IMG/VR virus record: IMGVR_UViG_3300030107_001057
Span: 1 to 22,155 of that record
Source: a virus
DNA: 22,155 bases
Reading direction: 5' to 3' (one strand)
Notes under the pieces: generated by a model
Seen by the model: only the letters and a program-made list of their open reading frames with translations
What the model was told of the DNA's origin: nothing
Databases searched by the model: none
Shown here: piece by piece, positions 1 to 9,325 of the stretch
Layout of the letters: every line of letters starts with the position of its first letter
How positions within the stretch are numbered: position 1 is the stretch's first letter
Made by a program: the position numbers and the translations under genes

Positions 1-1
1 A

Positions 2-3000
2 TTATTATACGTAGATGTTATCTCAAATAATGCTGCCGATACTTATCTTGATGCTGCATATCTAATCGCACGTAACAGACATCTTATTGCTGATCAAGCA
101 TTAAGAGATACTCTTGTACAATTCCCAGAAGCAAATCTCTCTGATGTAGATGAAAGGAAGTGTCGTAGAGATATTAATATTGTTTTATCAGGTCTTATCC
201 GTGACCTTGTACTTGGTGGTAACTCAGGTATTGTAACTGCTGCTGAAGAATACTTCACTGGAACTCAGTTGACAGGTATTGAGACAAAAATGCTTGCTCA
301 GACCATCTATGCATATCAGAAGGTTAAAGATTATGCTATAGATGCACTTTCTAACTGGAGTGCAGGTACTACACTTCCTGCTGTAGTTACACCATCTACT
401 GCATCATATACTCCTGCATCTGGTGTTCTCACAGTAACATTCCCAACTCCTGGTACAGCAGTAACAACATCTCATAGATTTGCATTTACTGAAGAAGCAT
501 TAACATTTACATGTGATATTGATAGTGATGCTTCTACTCATGCATATCCTAGAAGAGTTCCTGCTGACGTTAAGGCATATGGTAGATCATTAGAAATCAC
601 TAATGTATCAACTTCTGGTGGTAATACAATTGTTACAGTTAATGTAGGTCCAGCATCAGGTGCAGCTGCAAGTTCTACTCATACATTTGATTCTGCTAAA
701 GCAAGTGGATGCTATGTTATCTACGATCAGGTAACAACTGATTCACCAATTCCTAAGTTTGAAGATTGGAATATTACTCTTTATACTGGTGGTACTCCAC
801 GTTGTGCTAACGTTGCATCTACAATCAACACAGAGATGGCCTTGTTTGAGGACATTCTTGATGAAACAGTAGCTTCTGGTGATACTACACAAACTTATGG
901 AACTCTATTTGATACTTCAACAATAGCAACATATCCTGATAGTTACATCTATGATGCTAACAACCAGAGAGTTGCAATTCGTGGTGACTTTGATGACTAT
1001 CCAATCATTGAGGCATCTCCATATACTCAGAACTCTTCTGTTATCTCATTCTTGGGTGGTAGTGGTGCTCTGGTTGATGGTGCGAAAGTTAAGCAACCTA
1101 ACTGTCCGTTTGCTGGATTAGAACTTGATGGTTCTGCATCCTTCCCGAACCAAGGTAAGTCGATGGTTGCAAACGCATTCACGATGGTTACATTTGGTGG
1201 TACTGGATATAACGTAATCAATGATGGATATGCACAGTTGGTGTCTGTGTTCTGTATCTTTGCTGGAGACGGTTGTTTAGCATCATCTGGTGGATATATC
1301 TCTATTACCAACTCTGCTACTAACTTTGGTCAATTCGCTCTTAGAGGTGTTGGATATAGTGCAGTACCATATACATTTGATGTTAGTACTATTACTAACG
1401 TATCTTCCACACCTACTGGTAGAACAATTCTTACAGTTAGTGGATTAGGAAGAGAACCACTAGAGCACTATGTCTTGAAGGTTGATGGATATAGTAATAC
1501 TGTAGAGGCTATAGAATACTTCGTTGATTCTGTTGCAGCAGTTACCGTTGGTCCTCCTTTCTCTGCTCAGTTAACCATTGATGATGGTACTGGTGGTGGA
1601 ATGAATCTTACCGATGACGCTACTGGCAACGCAGTTGCAACAAGTGTATTAGTTGGTAAGACATTAAGATTACATAGACCATCCATTGTTAACTCCTCAT
1701 CTCATACGTGGGAATATGCTGGATCTGGTACTAACTACCTTGCTCTACCTGAGAACGGTGGTACTAAGATTGAAGCAAACGAACAGGTCTCTGAGAACTA
1801 TGGACGAGTTTACGTCTCTGGTACTGACGAACTAGGAGACTTCAAGGTTGGTACATTCGCTAGAATTGAGAACAGAACTGGTAATATTACATTCACTGGT
1901 ACTGTTACAATTTCTGAAGTTGAATTCTTGAAACTGAAAGGTGGTGACGTTGTTGTTACTGGATTCGACGACTCTAATACATTAGGTGGATCTAATGCAT
2001 CTGACTCCAAACTACCAACTCAGAAGGCAGTCAGAGACTACATTACTAACAACTTAGGTCCATACATAAACAAGCCTTATTCAACTAACGCTGTTCCAAG
2101 AGCACTGGTTGAATTGACAGACTCAGGTAAGATATCTGTTGACCAGATTCCTGCTTTAAGACCATTCAGTGTTTACACTGTTGCTGATCAGGCAGAAAGA
2201 TTAGGACTAGAAGGTGCTCTTGCTGGTGACATTGCGATTCAGCAGGATAGTTCACAGTCCTTCATCTTGAACAATGACTTAACAAGTCTTTACATAGGAT
2301 TTACACCTAATGCTGCATTAGCATTTACTATCGGTGATATCTTTGCTGGTAGCATATCTAATGGTCAGATTCAGTCTACTGAATATAGAAAAGGTGTTCT
2401 TTATCAGATTAATATTACTAACTCTGGTTCTGGATATACAGTTGCTCCAACAGTTACAATTACAGGTGGTAACCCTGAAGCTGGTGGAGTTCAAGCTGCT
2501 GCATCATGTACTGTTGCTAACGGACAGGTTGTTACTGTTACCATTGAAGATTTCAACGGATTCAATGGTGGTAAACTTTACACCACTGCTCCAACAATCA
2601 CATTTGCTGCTCCTCCAGGAGCTGGAACACAGGCACAAGGTGTTGGTTTAATTGAAAGTAGATTGTATGGTGATATCGTTAACAAGATTAAGATTGAAGA
2701 TACTGATACATTTGATGATAGTACAACACCTACTGCTACTACAGTTAACATTAACAGAATTGTTAATACATCTGCTACAGTTGCTAACAACTGGGTATCA
2801 CTATCTACCAACCAAATTGCTGCTTCTGACATCACATCTGGTGTTATTGAAACAGATAGATTGGCATCAGGTGGTGCTGCTAACTCCTTCACCTTCTTAC
2901 GTGGTGACCAGAACTTCTCACTTGCAGTTCAATCACTCAAAGGTGCTGAGAATAGATACTTCGCTCAGTTATATTCACAGGCAAGTACAGGTACTAACCA

Positions 3001-6000
3001 GTTAATATTCCAGACAAACCAGAATGCTTTGGTTGGTCACGAAGTTAAATCTACCAATACTGGAATTGATGCAAACACAAATATTACAGGTGTTATCACT
3101 GCTGGTGGATTAACCACAGTCTCGATTAATAATCCAGTTACTCAGAACATAGTTGCTGGAACTATTATGGAGTTCGAGCGTGGTGAGTCTCCAATGACCT
3201 TCGAGTCAACTTATACACAAGGTAACTTTATAGATGACGTTATTATTTCTAATGGTGGTTCTGGATATACCAATGGTCAGTACTTTGGTGTTGGCCTATC
3301 TGGTGGTACGGGAGTTGACCTCAAGGTTAACATAGTTGTATCTGGTAACGCAGTAACAGAAATCACAGTAACAGATGCTGGTAGTGGATATAATGCAGAC
3401 TTCTCGATTACAGTTGCTCCATCTGAAATTGGAACTGGATCTGGTCTTGTATTAGAAGCTAAAGTAAGTACTGTTATTAGACAATATGCTAACGTCGCTA
3501 TGGACGTTAAGCGTGTACAAGACACAACAATTTCTTCTGACCTCTACGGAACCATTGGTGTTTCAAGATATAAGAAGGCACAATTTAATATTGGTGTAGC
3601 AGGTAATGGTTCTGTCGAACTGAAGACTGGACCTGATAGCGGACTTGACGCTGACCTTCTTGACGGTGCTCAAGGTTCCTTCTATCTAAACTCTGGTAAT
3701 CAGAATGCTGGTACATTACCTACTGATAGATTATCTGGTACATATAACATTAGTATTTCTGGTCAGTCTCAGAACACTATCAGACTACTAACTGGTACTA
3801 ACAACCCTACATCAAACCCTGCTCCAAACAACTTCGTTGAAGGTGTTATCTCTAACACTATATTCAACAGTGCTAACAGTCTTGCTGATGGTGGTACTAG
3901 AAACCTAGTAATGACTATCAGAAATGGTGGTTCTGGTTTTGATGCTACATTTGGTGGTGTAAGACAACTTGCATTCACAGACAACGACAACATGTGGTTG
4001 CGTGGTTCTGGAACAGGTGTTACAACTTGGGGATCATGGGGTAAGGTCTGGACATCACTTAACGATGGTGTAGATTCTGGCCTTGATGCTGATAGATTTG
4101 ATAACAGGCAAGGTGCTTGGTATCAAAATGCTCTTAACATTAACTTCGGTACTCTTTCTGATAATAGATTACCTAGATTCTTAAGTCCAACAGTATTCAA
4201 TAATACTGTAACAATTAAGTCTTTCTTAGGAGATCCTAAGTATGAGATATATGTTTCTGGATTAATATTAAATACATCTCCTTGGATTCCAGGTAACCCA
4301 GTTAACCTATACAACTCTAACTCACAGGCAGTTGGTAGTTTCACGATTGATAACATCTCAATCAATGATGATGTTGGTGATAACTTTAATGACTATACCA
4401 TTCTTATTGGTAGATTAACTTCTGGTAACTTTATTGGTGCTGAAACAATTGGTACTGCAAGTAATAGAGTTACATTCCATGACTTTACTATCCAAGATGG
4501 TAACACATATCAAGTAGCAAAACTTTATAGTAATGGTGGTCAAGGTTTACTTGAATTAGGTAGATCAGATGGTCAGGCAACTTCTCCATCCATCTACTTT
4601 AATTCTTCTGCTAGTGCAGCAACTAATTATAACGTTGCTCTTATAGCACAAGGTGGTAATTCAACTGATGGATCTGGTACATTAGATATTCAGGTCGTTA
4701 ATGCTGATGGTTTATCAATCAATGGTAACACAGCATGGAACGCAGGTAACATTACCTTCCAGTCAGCAAACATTGCAAGTACTGCTGTTAAGAGAGATGC
4801 TTCTGGTAATTTCTCTGCTGGTACTATTACAGCATCTATTGTTGGTGCATCTTCACTCAACGTATTGAAGACTGGCGATACCATGACTGGTACGCTGAAC
4901 ATCACTGGTGCTGGTTCTAACTTATCAGTCTCTAACAATCTTTCTGTTACTGGTACAACAACATTAACTGATGATGTTAATGTAGATTCTGGTACATTAT
5001 TCGTTGATGTTTCACAGAATAATGTTGGTATTGGTACTGCATCACCTAGTTCTGCTGTTAAGTTGGATGTACGTGGTTCAATAAGAATTGGTACATTTGC
5101 ACAGAGTCAGACAAATGCTGGTGAAGCATGGATTGGTCGTGCAGCAGATAGAGAAGATGGTACATTAACAATTCAACTTGGTGGTGATTCCGCATCCAAT
5201 ACTAAGTTTGAAATCGTAGACCGTGCTTGGTCTAAGGTTATGTACTCCTTCAGTGGAGAAGCTCCTGCTTCTGCTTTACATATCAATTCTAGTGGTAATG
5301 TTGGAATAGGTAGAGCAGCAACTTCTGGTTACAAACTAGATGTTAATGGTTCTGGTATGGTTCAGGGTAGTTGGAGTATTGACTCTGCCAACGATAACTC
5401 TGGTGCTCCTATCTACTTCAAGGGTGCTTCTTCTGCAAGGAACTTCAGAATTGGTAACCAGATTGGATGGAACGATGTATTTGAAATCACTCCATCTACT
5501 GCTAATGGTAATACAACATGGCAAAATACTCCTGCTGTTGCTGTTCAAGGTACTAACAGAAGAGTTGCCATTAACACAAATGTATTCTCTGGAACAGATA
5601 CAACTGTATCACCAAACGTCAATAGAGATTATCAGTTAAATATTCAAGGTGATGTTAACCTTAATGGTCAACTCTTCCAGAATAATGCTGAGTTCGTTAC
5701 TTCAAGATGGACTAAATCTCCTAATGATAATGACATCTACAGACAATCTCTTGTTGGTATTAACTTCTCAACAGATAGAGATCCTGAAGAGGCATTAGAA
5801 GTTGAAGGTAATATCGAAATTAGTGGACAATTAGAAGCTAATGGAGATAAGCAATGGTTGGATCAGTATGGTGTTATTAAAACTAACAGAAATTCTGTTA
5901 GTGAAAACGTCACTATTCCAAACAACAGCAACGCATTCTCCTTTGGTCCATTGGAGATAACAAGCGGAAACACAGTCACCATAGATAATGGTGGTAATTG

Positions 6001-6013
6001 GACTATCTTATAA
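2..6013 (+). CDS. Giant modular virion structural protein (tail fibre/baseplate type), 5' end outside window
   Basis: The frame is open from base 2 to the TAA at 6011-6013, so at least 2003 residues are visible and the true start lies upstream; an internal TTG at 269 should not be taken as the start. The visible N-terminus is helical. It is followed by beta-rich Gly/Ser/Thr/Asn repeats. Recognisable modules, by visible residue: LPTQKAVRDYI near 670; GSGY beta repeats near 809, 1085 and 1126; two DSGLDAD fibre units near 1211 and 1357 flanking a pyocin-knob-like stretch ending in WGSWGKVW; GDTMTGTLNITG near 1626; NVGIG repeats near 1674 and 1764. Such NVGIG units often precede an endosialidase-type chaperone, but no such domain is seen at this C-terminus. 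Position upstream of the neck genes fits the T4 baseplate/short-fibre region. Role as a structural protein is secure; the exact T4 equivalent is not. Confidence 0.88.
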   Translation, partial: LLYVDVISNNAADTYLDAAYLIARNRHLIADQALRDTLVQFPEANLSDVDERKCRRDINIVLSGLIRDLVLGGNSGIVTAAEEYFTGTQLTGIETKMLAQTIYAYQKVKDYAIDALSNWSAGTTLPAVVTPSTASYTPASGVLTVTFPTPGTAVTTSHRFAFTEEALTFTCDIDSDASTHAYPRRVPADVKAYGRSLEITNVSTSGGNTIVTVNVGPASGAAASSTHTFDSAKASGCYVIYDQVTTDSPIPKFEDWNITLYTGGTPRCANVASTINTEMALFEDILDETVASGDTTQTYGTLFDTSTIATYPDSYIYDANNQRVAIRGDFDDYPIIEASPYTQNSSVISFLGGSGALVDGAKVKQPNCPFAGLELDGSASFPNQGKSMVANAFTMVTFGGTGYNVINDGYAQLVSVFCIFAGDGCLASSGGYISITNSATNFGQFALRGVGYSAVPYTFDVSTITNVSSTPTGRTILTVSGLGREPLEHYVLKVDGYSNTVEAIEYFVDSVAAVTVGPPFSAQLTIDDGTGGGMNLTDDATGNAVATSVLVGKTLRLHRPSIVNSSSHTWEYAGSGTNYLALPENGGTKIEANEQVSENYGRVYVSGTDELGDFKVGTFARIENRTGNITFTGTVTISEVEFLKLKGGDVVVTGFDDSNTLGGSNASDSKLPTQKAVRDYITNNLGPYINKPYSTNAVPRALVELTDSGKISVDQIPALRPFSVYTVADQAERLGLEGALAGDIAIQQDSSQSFILNNDLTSLYIGFTPNAALAFTIGDIFAGSISNGQIQSTEYRKGVLYQINITNSGSGYTVAPTVTITGGNPEAGGVQAAASCTVANGQVVTVTIEDFNGFNGGKLYTTAPTITFAAPPGAGTQAQGVGLIESRLYGDIVNKIKIEDTDTFDDSTTPTATTVNINRIVNTSATVANNWVSLSTNQIAASDITSGVIETDRLASGGAANSFTFLRGDQNFSLAVQSLKGAENRYFAQLYSQASTGTNQLIFQTNQNALVGHEVKSTNTGIDANTNITGVITAGGLTTVSINNPVTQNIVAGTIMEFERGESPMTFESTYTQGNFIDDVIISNGGSGYTNGQYFGVGLSGGTGVDLKVNIVVSGNAVTEITVTDAGSGYNADFSITVAPSEIGTGSGLVLEAKVSTVIRQYANVAMDVKRVQDTTISSDLYGTIGVSRYKKAQFNIGVAGNGSVELKTGPDSGLDADLLDGAQGSFYLNSGNQNAGTLPTDRLSGTYNISISGQSQNTIRLLTGTNNPTSNPAPNNFVEGVISNTIFNSANSLADGGTRNLVMTIRNGGSGFDATFGGVRQLAFTDNDNMWLRGSGTGVTTWGSWGKVWTSLNDGVDSGLDADRFDNRQGAWYQNALNINFGTLSDNRLPRFLSPTVFNNTVTIKSFLGDPKYEIYVSGLILNTSPWIPGNPVNLYNSNSQAVGSFTIDNISINDDVGDNFNDYTILIGRLTSGNFIGAETIGTASNRVTFHDFTIQDGNTYQVAKLYSNGGQGLLELGRSDGQATSPSIYFNSSASAATNYNVALIAQGGNSTDGSGTLDIQVVNADGLSINGNTAWNAGNITFQSANIASTAVKRDASGNFSAGTITASIVGASSLNVLKTGDTMTGTLNITGAGSNLSVSNNLSVTGTTTLTDDVNVDSGTLFVDVSQNNVGIGTASPSSAVKLDVRGSIRIGTFAQSQTNAGEAWIGRAADREDGTLTIQLGGDSASNTKFEIVDRAWSKVMYSFSGEAPASALHINSSGNVGIGRAATSGYKLDVNGSGMVQGSWSIDSANDNSGAPIYFKGASSARNFRIGNQIGWNDVFEITPSTANGNTTWQNTPAVAVQGTNRRVAINTNVFSGTDTTVSPNVNRDYQLNIQGDVNLNGQLFQNNAEFVTSRWTKSPNDNDIYRQSLVGINFSTDRDPEEALEVEGNIEISGQLEANGDKQWLDQYGVIKTNRNSVSENVTIPNNSNAFSFGPLEITSGNTVTIDNGGNWTIL
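5882..5902 (+). repeat. 8-bp inverted repeat near the end of the giant structural gene
   Basis: ACTAACAG and CTGTTAGT flank a 5-base AAATT loop (the centre ATT/AAT extends the symmetry to a 10-bp quasi-palindrome). It lies 111 bases before the stop, in coding DNA, and has no T tract. It may be an RNA stem or chance. Confidence 0.35.
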
Positions 6014-6016
6014 ATA
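6009..6016 (+). promoter_or_regulatory. T4-type late promoter octamer TATAAATA
   Basis: An exact TATAAATA overlaps the stop codon of the giant structural gene and lies 45 bases before the next ATG. In T4-like phages this octamer alone, read by the gp55 sigma factor, defines late promoters. Its location before a virion gene fits late transcription. Confidence 0.6.
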
Positions 6017-6021
6017 GATTT

Positions 6022-6029
6022 GATAAATA
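6022..6029 (+). promoter_or_regulatory. Second late-promoter-like octamer GATAAATA
   Basis: This one-mismatch version of TATAAATA lies 6 bases after the first octamer, in the same 47-base intergenic gap. It would place a transcript start around 6035, with a leader of about 25 bases before the ATG at 6061. It may be the used site, a tandem promoter, or chance in AT-rich DNA. Confidence 0.4.
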
Positions 6030-6060
6030 AAATTACGCGAAAGTACGTCACAGGGTAGTT

Positions 6061-7344
6061 ATGTCACAGTTAACAGTTGGTACTGTAGTCACTGGGGCCG
6101 CTAGTTTAAGCGGAACAGGATTAAAGTTACCTCAATATAATAACTCCAACAGACCTGGATCACCCAATACGGGTCAAATGATCTGGAATACTGATGAGGC
6201 AAAAGCCCAAATCTGGGGTGGTTCTGACTGGGATGACGTTGGTGGAGGAATACCACCTGCTGCTAACATAACACGAGGTGCTTATCTGGTATCAGATGGT
6301 GATAATGGTGTATTCTGGGCATACCCAGGACAGACAGTTGCATCTGCTCCTTTAACAGGATTTAGATATAGAAGTTTGATTACACATGGTTACCTGATTG
6401 CTGGATATAAAGGATCTAATCCTTGGAGAACTGTTAACAAGACTTGGCACGCAAACGACGTTACTTTCTATTGTGGTGAACAACTTGACCGTGCATTAAC
6501 ATATGCTGACTGTAGTTGGAGTGATTACTTCGGTTATGGTCATGGATGTGTTAACTCATTCACTGGAAACTCTAACCATACATGTTCGATCAACCTCCAT
6601 ACTGGAATGAGACGAATGTTTGGTACTACAGGATCAAACCCTGGCGGTGGTACTTATTCACCTGCTAACTATGGTTGGGAAGGAGATGATCCACGAGGTG
6701 TTATGGGATATGGTACTGTTGGTGGTTGGAACATGCCTGTATCTAGGGATAGAAACTCATGTGCTACTGCACAAAAACAACAGCATGGTTATAACTTAGG
6801 TGGAGGAAACTCTGCTGTAGGTAAGTTGCACTTCCCTTCAGAGATCATGTATCAGTCAGGTAACTCACCTTCTGGTAGTGACCACACTGCATCATGTGGT
6901 GATGAGGATGTTACATGGGCATCATTTAGAGGTTCAAGACATTCCTGTAACCAAAATAATGATAGTTGGTCTGGTTGGTCTTCTAACGCTGCTCCTGATG
7001 GAGTTTGTAAGTTCCTTCCTACTAAGTATGGACATTTCTATGCTGGAACTGGAAACAACGTTACATCTCCTTGGACTAAGTATAATGGTTCTAATGGTGG
7101 CGGTATTAAGAATGGACAGAAAGTTCGTTCTTATGGAGAAGAAAACTTTGAAATGGGACAAGATCATGGTTATATGATGGGACAATATGATGGTCAGCAG
7201 AACAACCACACTACTAAGTGGGATTATACTACTGACGTTGAAACAAATATGGGTCCAACAACAAGACCTAAAGGCCATTATGGTCAATCATCTGGTGGAT
7301 GTGCTTCGGCTGCCACTGCTGTCACCGCTAACTACGCACAATAA
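6061..7344 (+). CDS. Virion structural protein, fibre-tip or decoration type (Gly/Asn/Trp/Cys-rich)
   Basis: A 427-residue protein starting at ATG 6061 after an AGGG ribosome-binding site. It has no signal peptide or membrane segment. The N-terminal ~75 residues hold short fibre-like elements (RPGSPNTGQMIWNTDE, a motif common to phage tail proteins that ends in a Trp-rich strand). From about residue 80 the chain is a large Gly/Asn/Tyr/Trp/His-rich domain with nine cysteines. The style is that of cyanomyovirus virion proteins encoded near the tail genes, and I place it there from memory of such proteins rather than a search. The rich aromatic and polar surface composition suggests surface exposure, perhaps receptor or glycan binding. 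It follows the giant structural gene by 47 bases that hold late-promoter octamers, and precedes the next gene by 8 bases. Confidence 0.75.
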   Translation: MSQLTVGTVVTGAASLSGTGLKLPQYNNSNRPGSPNTGQMIWNTDEAKAQIWGGSDWDDVGGGIPPAANITRGAYLVSDGDNGVFWAYPGQTVASAPLTGFRYRSLITHGYLIAGYKGSNPWRTVNKTWHANDVTFYCGEQLDRALTYADCSWSDYFGYGHGCVNSFTGNSNHTCSINLHTGMRRMFGTTGSNPGGGTYSPANYGWEGDDPRGVMGYGTVGGWNMPVSRDRNSCATAQKQQHGYNLGGGNSAVGKLHFPSEIMYQSGNSPSGSDHTASCGDEDVTWASFRGSRHSCNQNNDSWSGWSSNAAPDGVCKFLPTKYGHFYAGTGNNVTSPWTKYNGSNGGGIKNGQKVRSYGEENFEMGQDHGYMMGQYDGQQNNHTTKWDYTTDVETNMGPTTRPKGHYGQSSGGCASAATAVTANYAQ

Positions 7345-7352
7345 GGCCAAAA

Positions 7353-8168
7353 ATGAGATACATCATAGTAAACGAAAAAGAAATTGACCAGAATCATTTC
7401 GTCAACGTCGCTGAAACTCTAGATGAGAGGATGCATTACAGTGAGATCTTCACTCTTATGCATTTTTCTTGCGTAGAAATCAGTGAAGATTACTGGCAAG
7501 TTATCTCGAAAGAGTGGGAGCACAAGTATAAAGAACTTACTGCTTCTCAAGCATATAACGGATCTAACTTTTTTGGTGAAGTAAGACCTTATGGTAAGAT
7601 AATGACAGACCAGAATGCACAAGGTGTTTCTCAAGCATGGACACCTGCTGGTGGAGTAATGAAGACAGCAATTACTTTGACAGCAGAAGCTAAGCAAGAG
7701 ATTATGGATTTCATGATTTTGTTTGCAAAAGAAATTGTTGATGATGAATTTAACGTAAGAATTAGAAATTTAAGAGATACATCTGAAGTAGAGGTTGCTT
7801 CATGGGAGATTCAAAAGCACGAAGCAAGAGAATGGTTGAGAGAAAAGGGAGCAAATGGTAGTAGAACTCCTTTCTTAGACTATATTGCTACAGAAAGAAG
7901 CTTGACAAAAGATGTACTTGCTAATAAAATATTAACCAAAGCAGAAGCATACGAAGACAATTTATCCACATTGCTTGTTAAGCATCAAAAAGTGATTAAA
8001 GAATTTGAAAATTGCAATTCTATATGGGATCTAAATATAGTATATGAGGATCGCTTAGGCGTTATTATGCCTCAGACCCAGGCCATCGAAATGGGTAGAA
8101 CCATTTCTGATACTGACTGGGATCGTAAAACTGATTATGAAATAAAAGCACATGTCTTTAAGTTCTAA
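7353..8168 (+). CDS. Conserved-type phage protein of unknown function, 271 aa
   Basis: Starts at ATG 7353, eight bases after the structural gene, and ends 17 bases inside the next gene. The protein is soluble and has no signal or membrane segment. The first ~110 residues are mixed, and residues 110-230 are mainly helical with many Glu/Lys. A Trp-rich segment near 60-95 (WEHKYKEL, FFGEVRPYGK, WTPAGGVM) is the most distinctive part. I recognise no enzyme motif. Its position between virion genes, and its coupling to another large helical protein, suggest a tail assembly or chaperone role, but that is inference only. Confidence 0.72.
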   Translation: MRYIIVNEKEIDQNHFVNVAETLDERMHYSEIFTLMHFSCVEISEDYWQVISKEWEHKYKELTASQAYNGSNFFGEVRPYGKIMTDQNAQGVSQAWTPAGGVMKTAITLTAEAKQEIMDFMILFAKEIVDDEFNVRIRNLRDTSEVEVASWEIQKHEAREWLREKGANGSRTPFLDYIATERSLTKDVLANKILTKAEAYEDNLSTLLVKHQKVIKEFENCNSIWDLNIVYEDRLGVIMPQTQAIEMGRTISDTDWDRKTDYEIKAHVFKF

Positions 8169-9075
8169 ACAAATTGAAACTGGTCACGAAGTTACCAAAG
8201 CAAACATCGCTGACTATTCCGATATCATTTCTGATGTGAATAACATTGTCAGTAGCCAGTCTGGCCAGATACATCTAGCAAAATCTTTTATAGATGAATT
8301 CTCTTTTACTAAGAGAGAATTAGATATACTTGATGGTTGTATGGATTTCCAAAGTGGAATGACCAACTATCAATGTGAGCATTTTGTTGCTAATACACAA
8401 ATAACACCTTGGAGAAAAGTTCGTCAGGCATTGATGGAACTAGAAACAAGGTATCATGCCTATATGGAAACTAGGCATAGTCTTAGAAAAGCAGAATTGC
8501 TTAGAAAAAAATTCCTTCGTTCTATTGAAAATGTAGAGGCAGAAGGTGGAGATGAAATTGATGCTGGATTTATCCAGATTGATTTAGAAAAGAATGATTA
8601 TGACATTGGTATATGGAGACGTAAACTACGTCAAGCAGAATTAGAAATGAAGTATTTCTTGGATATTGTTAACAAGTATGTTGACGATGAGCATCCATTA
8701 GAATATTTCTTGAATGAACAAGAGGATGAAGAGAGGTTATACTGGGTTGCTAGAATGGGTAAGCAAGCTGCTATGGATATTATTTCCTATGGTAGAATAG
8801 GTGCAGGTAACATGACTTCTATTTTGGATATGCCAGAAGAAGATCAAGTTAAGGCCCTAGAAGTTGCAGTCCAATTCTCAGGAATGATTGGTGGAGGTAT
8901 TGATAAGATTCAAAAGACCTTTGCTCCAGCGATTCAACAGCAACTAGCAGAGGATGGAATTTCAATGCCTAAGTTTATGCCACATAAATATACAGGACAG
9001 CTCCATTCATTAAAAGAAGGAGAACCAAAAATCAAACACAAACGTATGTTAGAGGGAGAAGCAAATGGCAAATAG
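8152..9075 (+). CDS. Conserved-type phage protein of unknown function, helical, 307 aa
   Basis: ATG 8152 lies within the previous gene (17-base overlap), and the end overlaps the next gene by 11 bases, so the three genes are probably translationally coupled. Residues ~90-180 are strongly helical and heptad-like (RQALMELETRYHAYMETRHS and then an RRKLRQAELEMKYFLD segment), typical of a coiled coil. A moderately hydrophobic Gly-rich stretch occurs near residues 205-250 (MDIISYGRIGAGNM, QFSGMIGGGIDKI). There are no catalytic motifs that I can recognise. Context with the preceding gene hints at a two-component assembly factor or structural accessory of the tail; this is unproven. Confidence 0.72.
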   Translation: MSLSSKQIETGHEVTKANIADYSDIISDVNNIVSSQSGQIHLAKSFIDEFSFTKRELDILDGCMDFQSGMTNYQCEHFVANTQITPWRKVRQALMELETRYHAYMETRHSLRKAELLRKKFLRSIENVEAEGGDEIDAGFIQIDLEKNDYDIGIWRRKLRQAELEMKYFLDIVNKYVDDEHPLEYFLNEQEDEERLYWVARMGKQAAMDIISYGRIGAGNMTSILDMPEEDQVKALEVAVQFSGMIGGGIDKIQKTFAPAIQQQLAEDGISMPKFMPHKYTGQLHSLKEGEPKIKHKRMLEGEANGK

Positions 9076-9325
9076 TCCTGGAGCAACTTGGTCAGCATCA
9101 GCACCAAGATGGCAAGAATTACTACCAATAATTCACTTCAAGATTTATGATGTATATGAACTTGAAGATAAGAATAGAGATTTAGATCGTGCTGCATTAC
9201 AAGGAATTGTAGAGGGCAATAAATCATTATTAGTTAATACTGATAACGAGCAAATTTTCATTGACAGATGTATTAAAGATTATGGAGAAAATGTTCTCGA
9301 TACCACTCAATACAAAGTTACCTGA
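9065..9325 (+). CDS. Small protein of unknown function, 86 aa
   Basis: ATG 9065 is preceded by a good GAGGGAG ribosome-binding site (9052-9058). It overlaps the end of the upstream gene by 11 bases. The N-terminus is Ser/Ala/Trp-rich (MANSPGATWSASAPRWQELL). The rest is charged and mixed helix/strand, with no cysteine cluster, signal or membrane segment. The last 35 bases overlap the start of the downstream two-domain enzyme. I recognise no family. Confidence 0.65.
   Translation: MANSPGATWSASAPRWQELLPIIHFKIYDVYELEDKNRDLDRAALQGIVEGNKSLLVNTDNEQIFIDRCIKDYGENVLDTTQYKVT

Noticed and set aside
2425-3390. Repeated GGTTCTGGATATA-like DNA words, as a possible CRISPR or DNA repeat array
   Set aside because: Spacing is irregular and the words encode the GSGY protein repeat in frame, so this is a protein repeat of a fibre.
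1027-5548. Several minus-strand and other-frame open frames within the giant structural gene
   Set aside because: They are short, low-complexity (Leu/Val/Pro/Ser-rich) mirror readings of the Thr/Ser/Gly codons of the real gene, with no ribosome sites or recognisable domains.
6878-7697. Extra frames on both strands over the second structural gene and the start of the 7353 gene
   Set aside because: They read as Leu- or Ile/Ser-rich shadows of strongly biased coding DNA and have no family resemblance.
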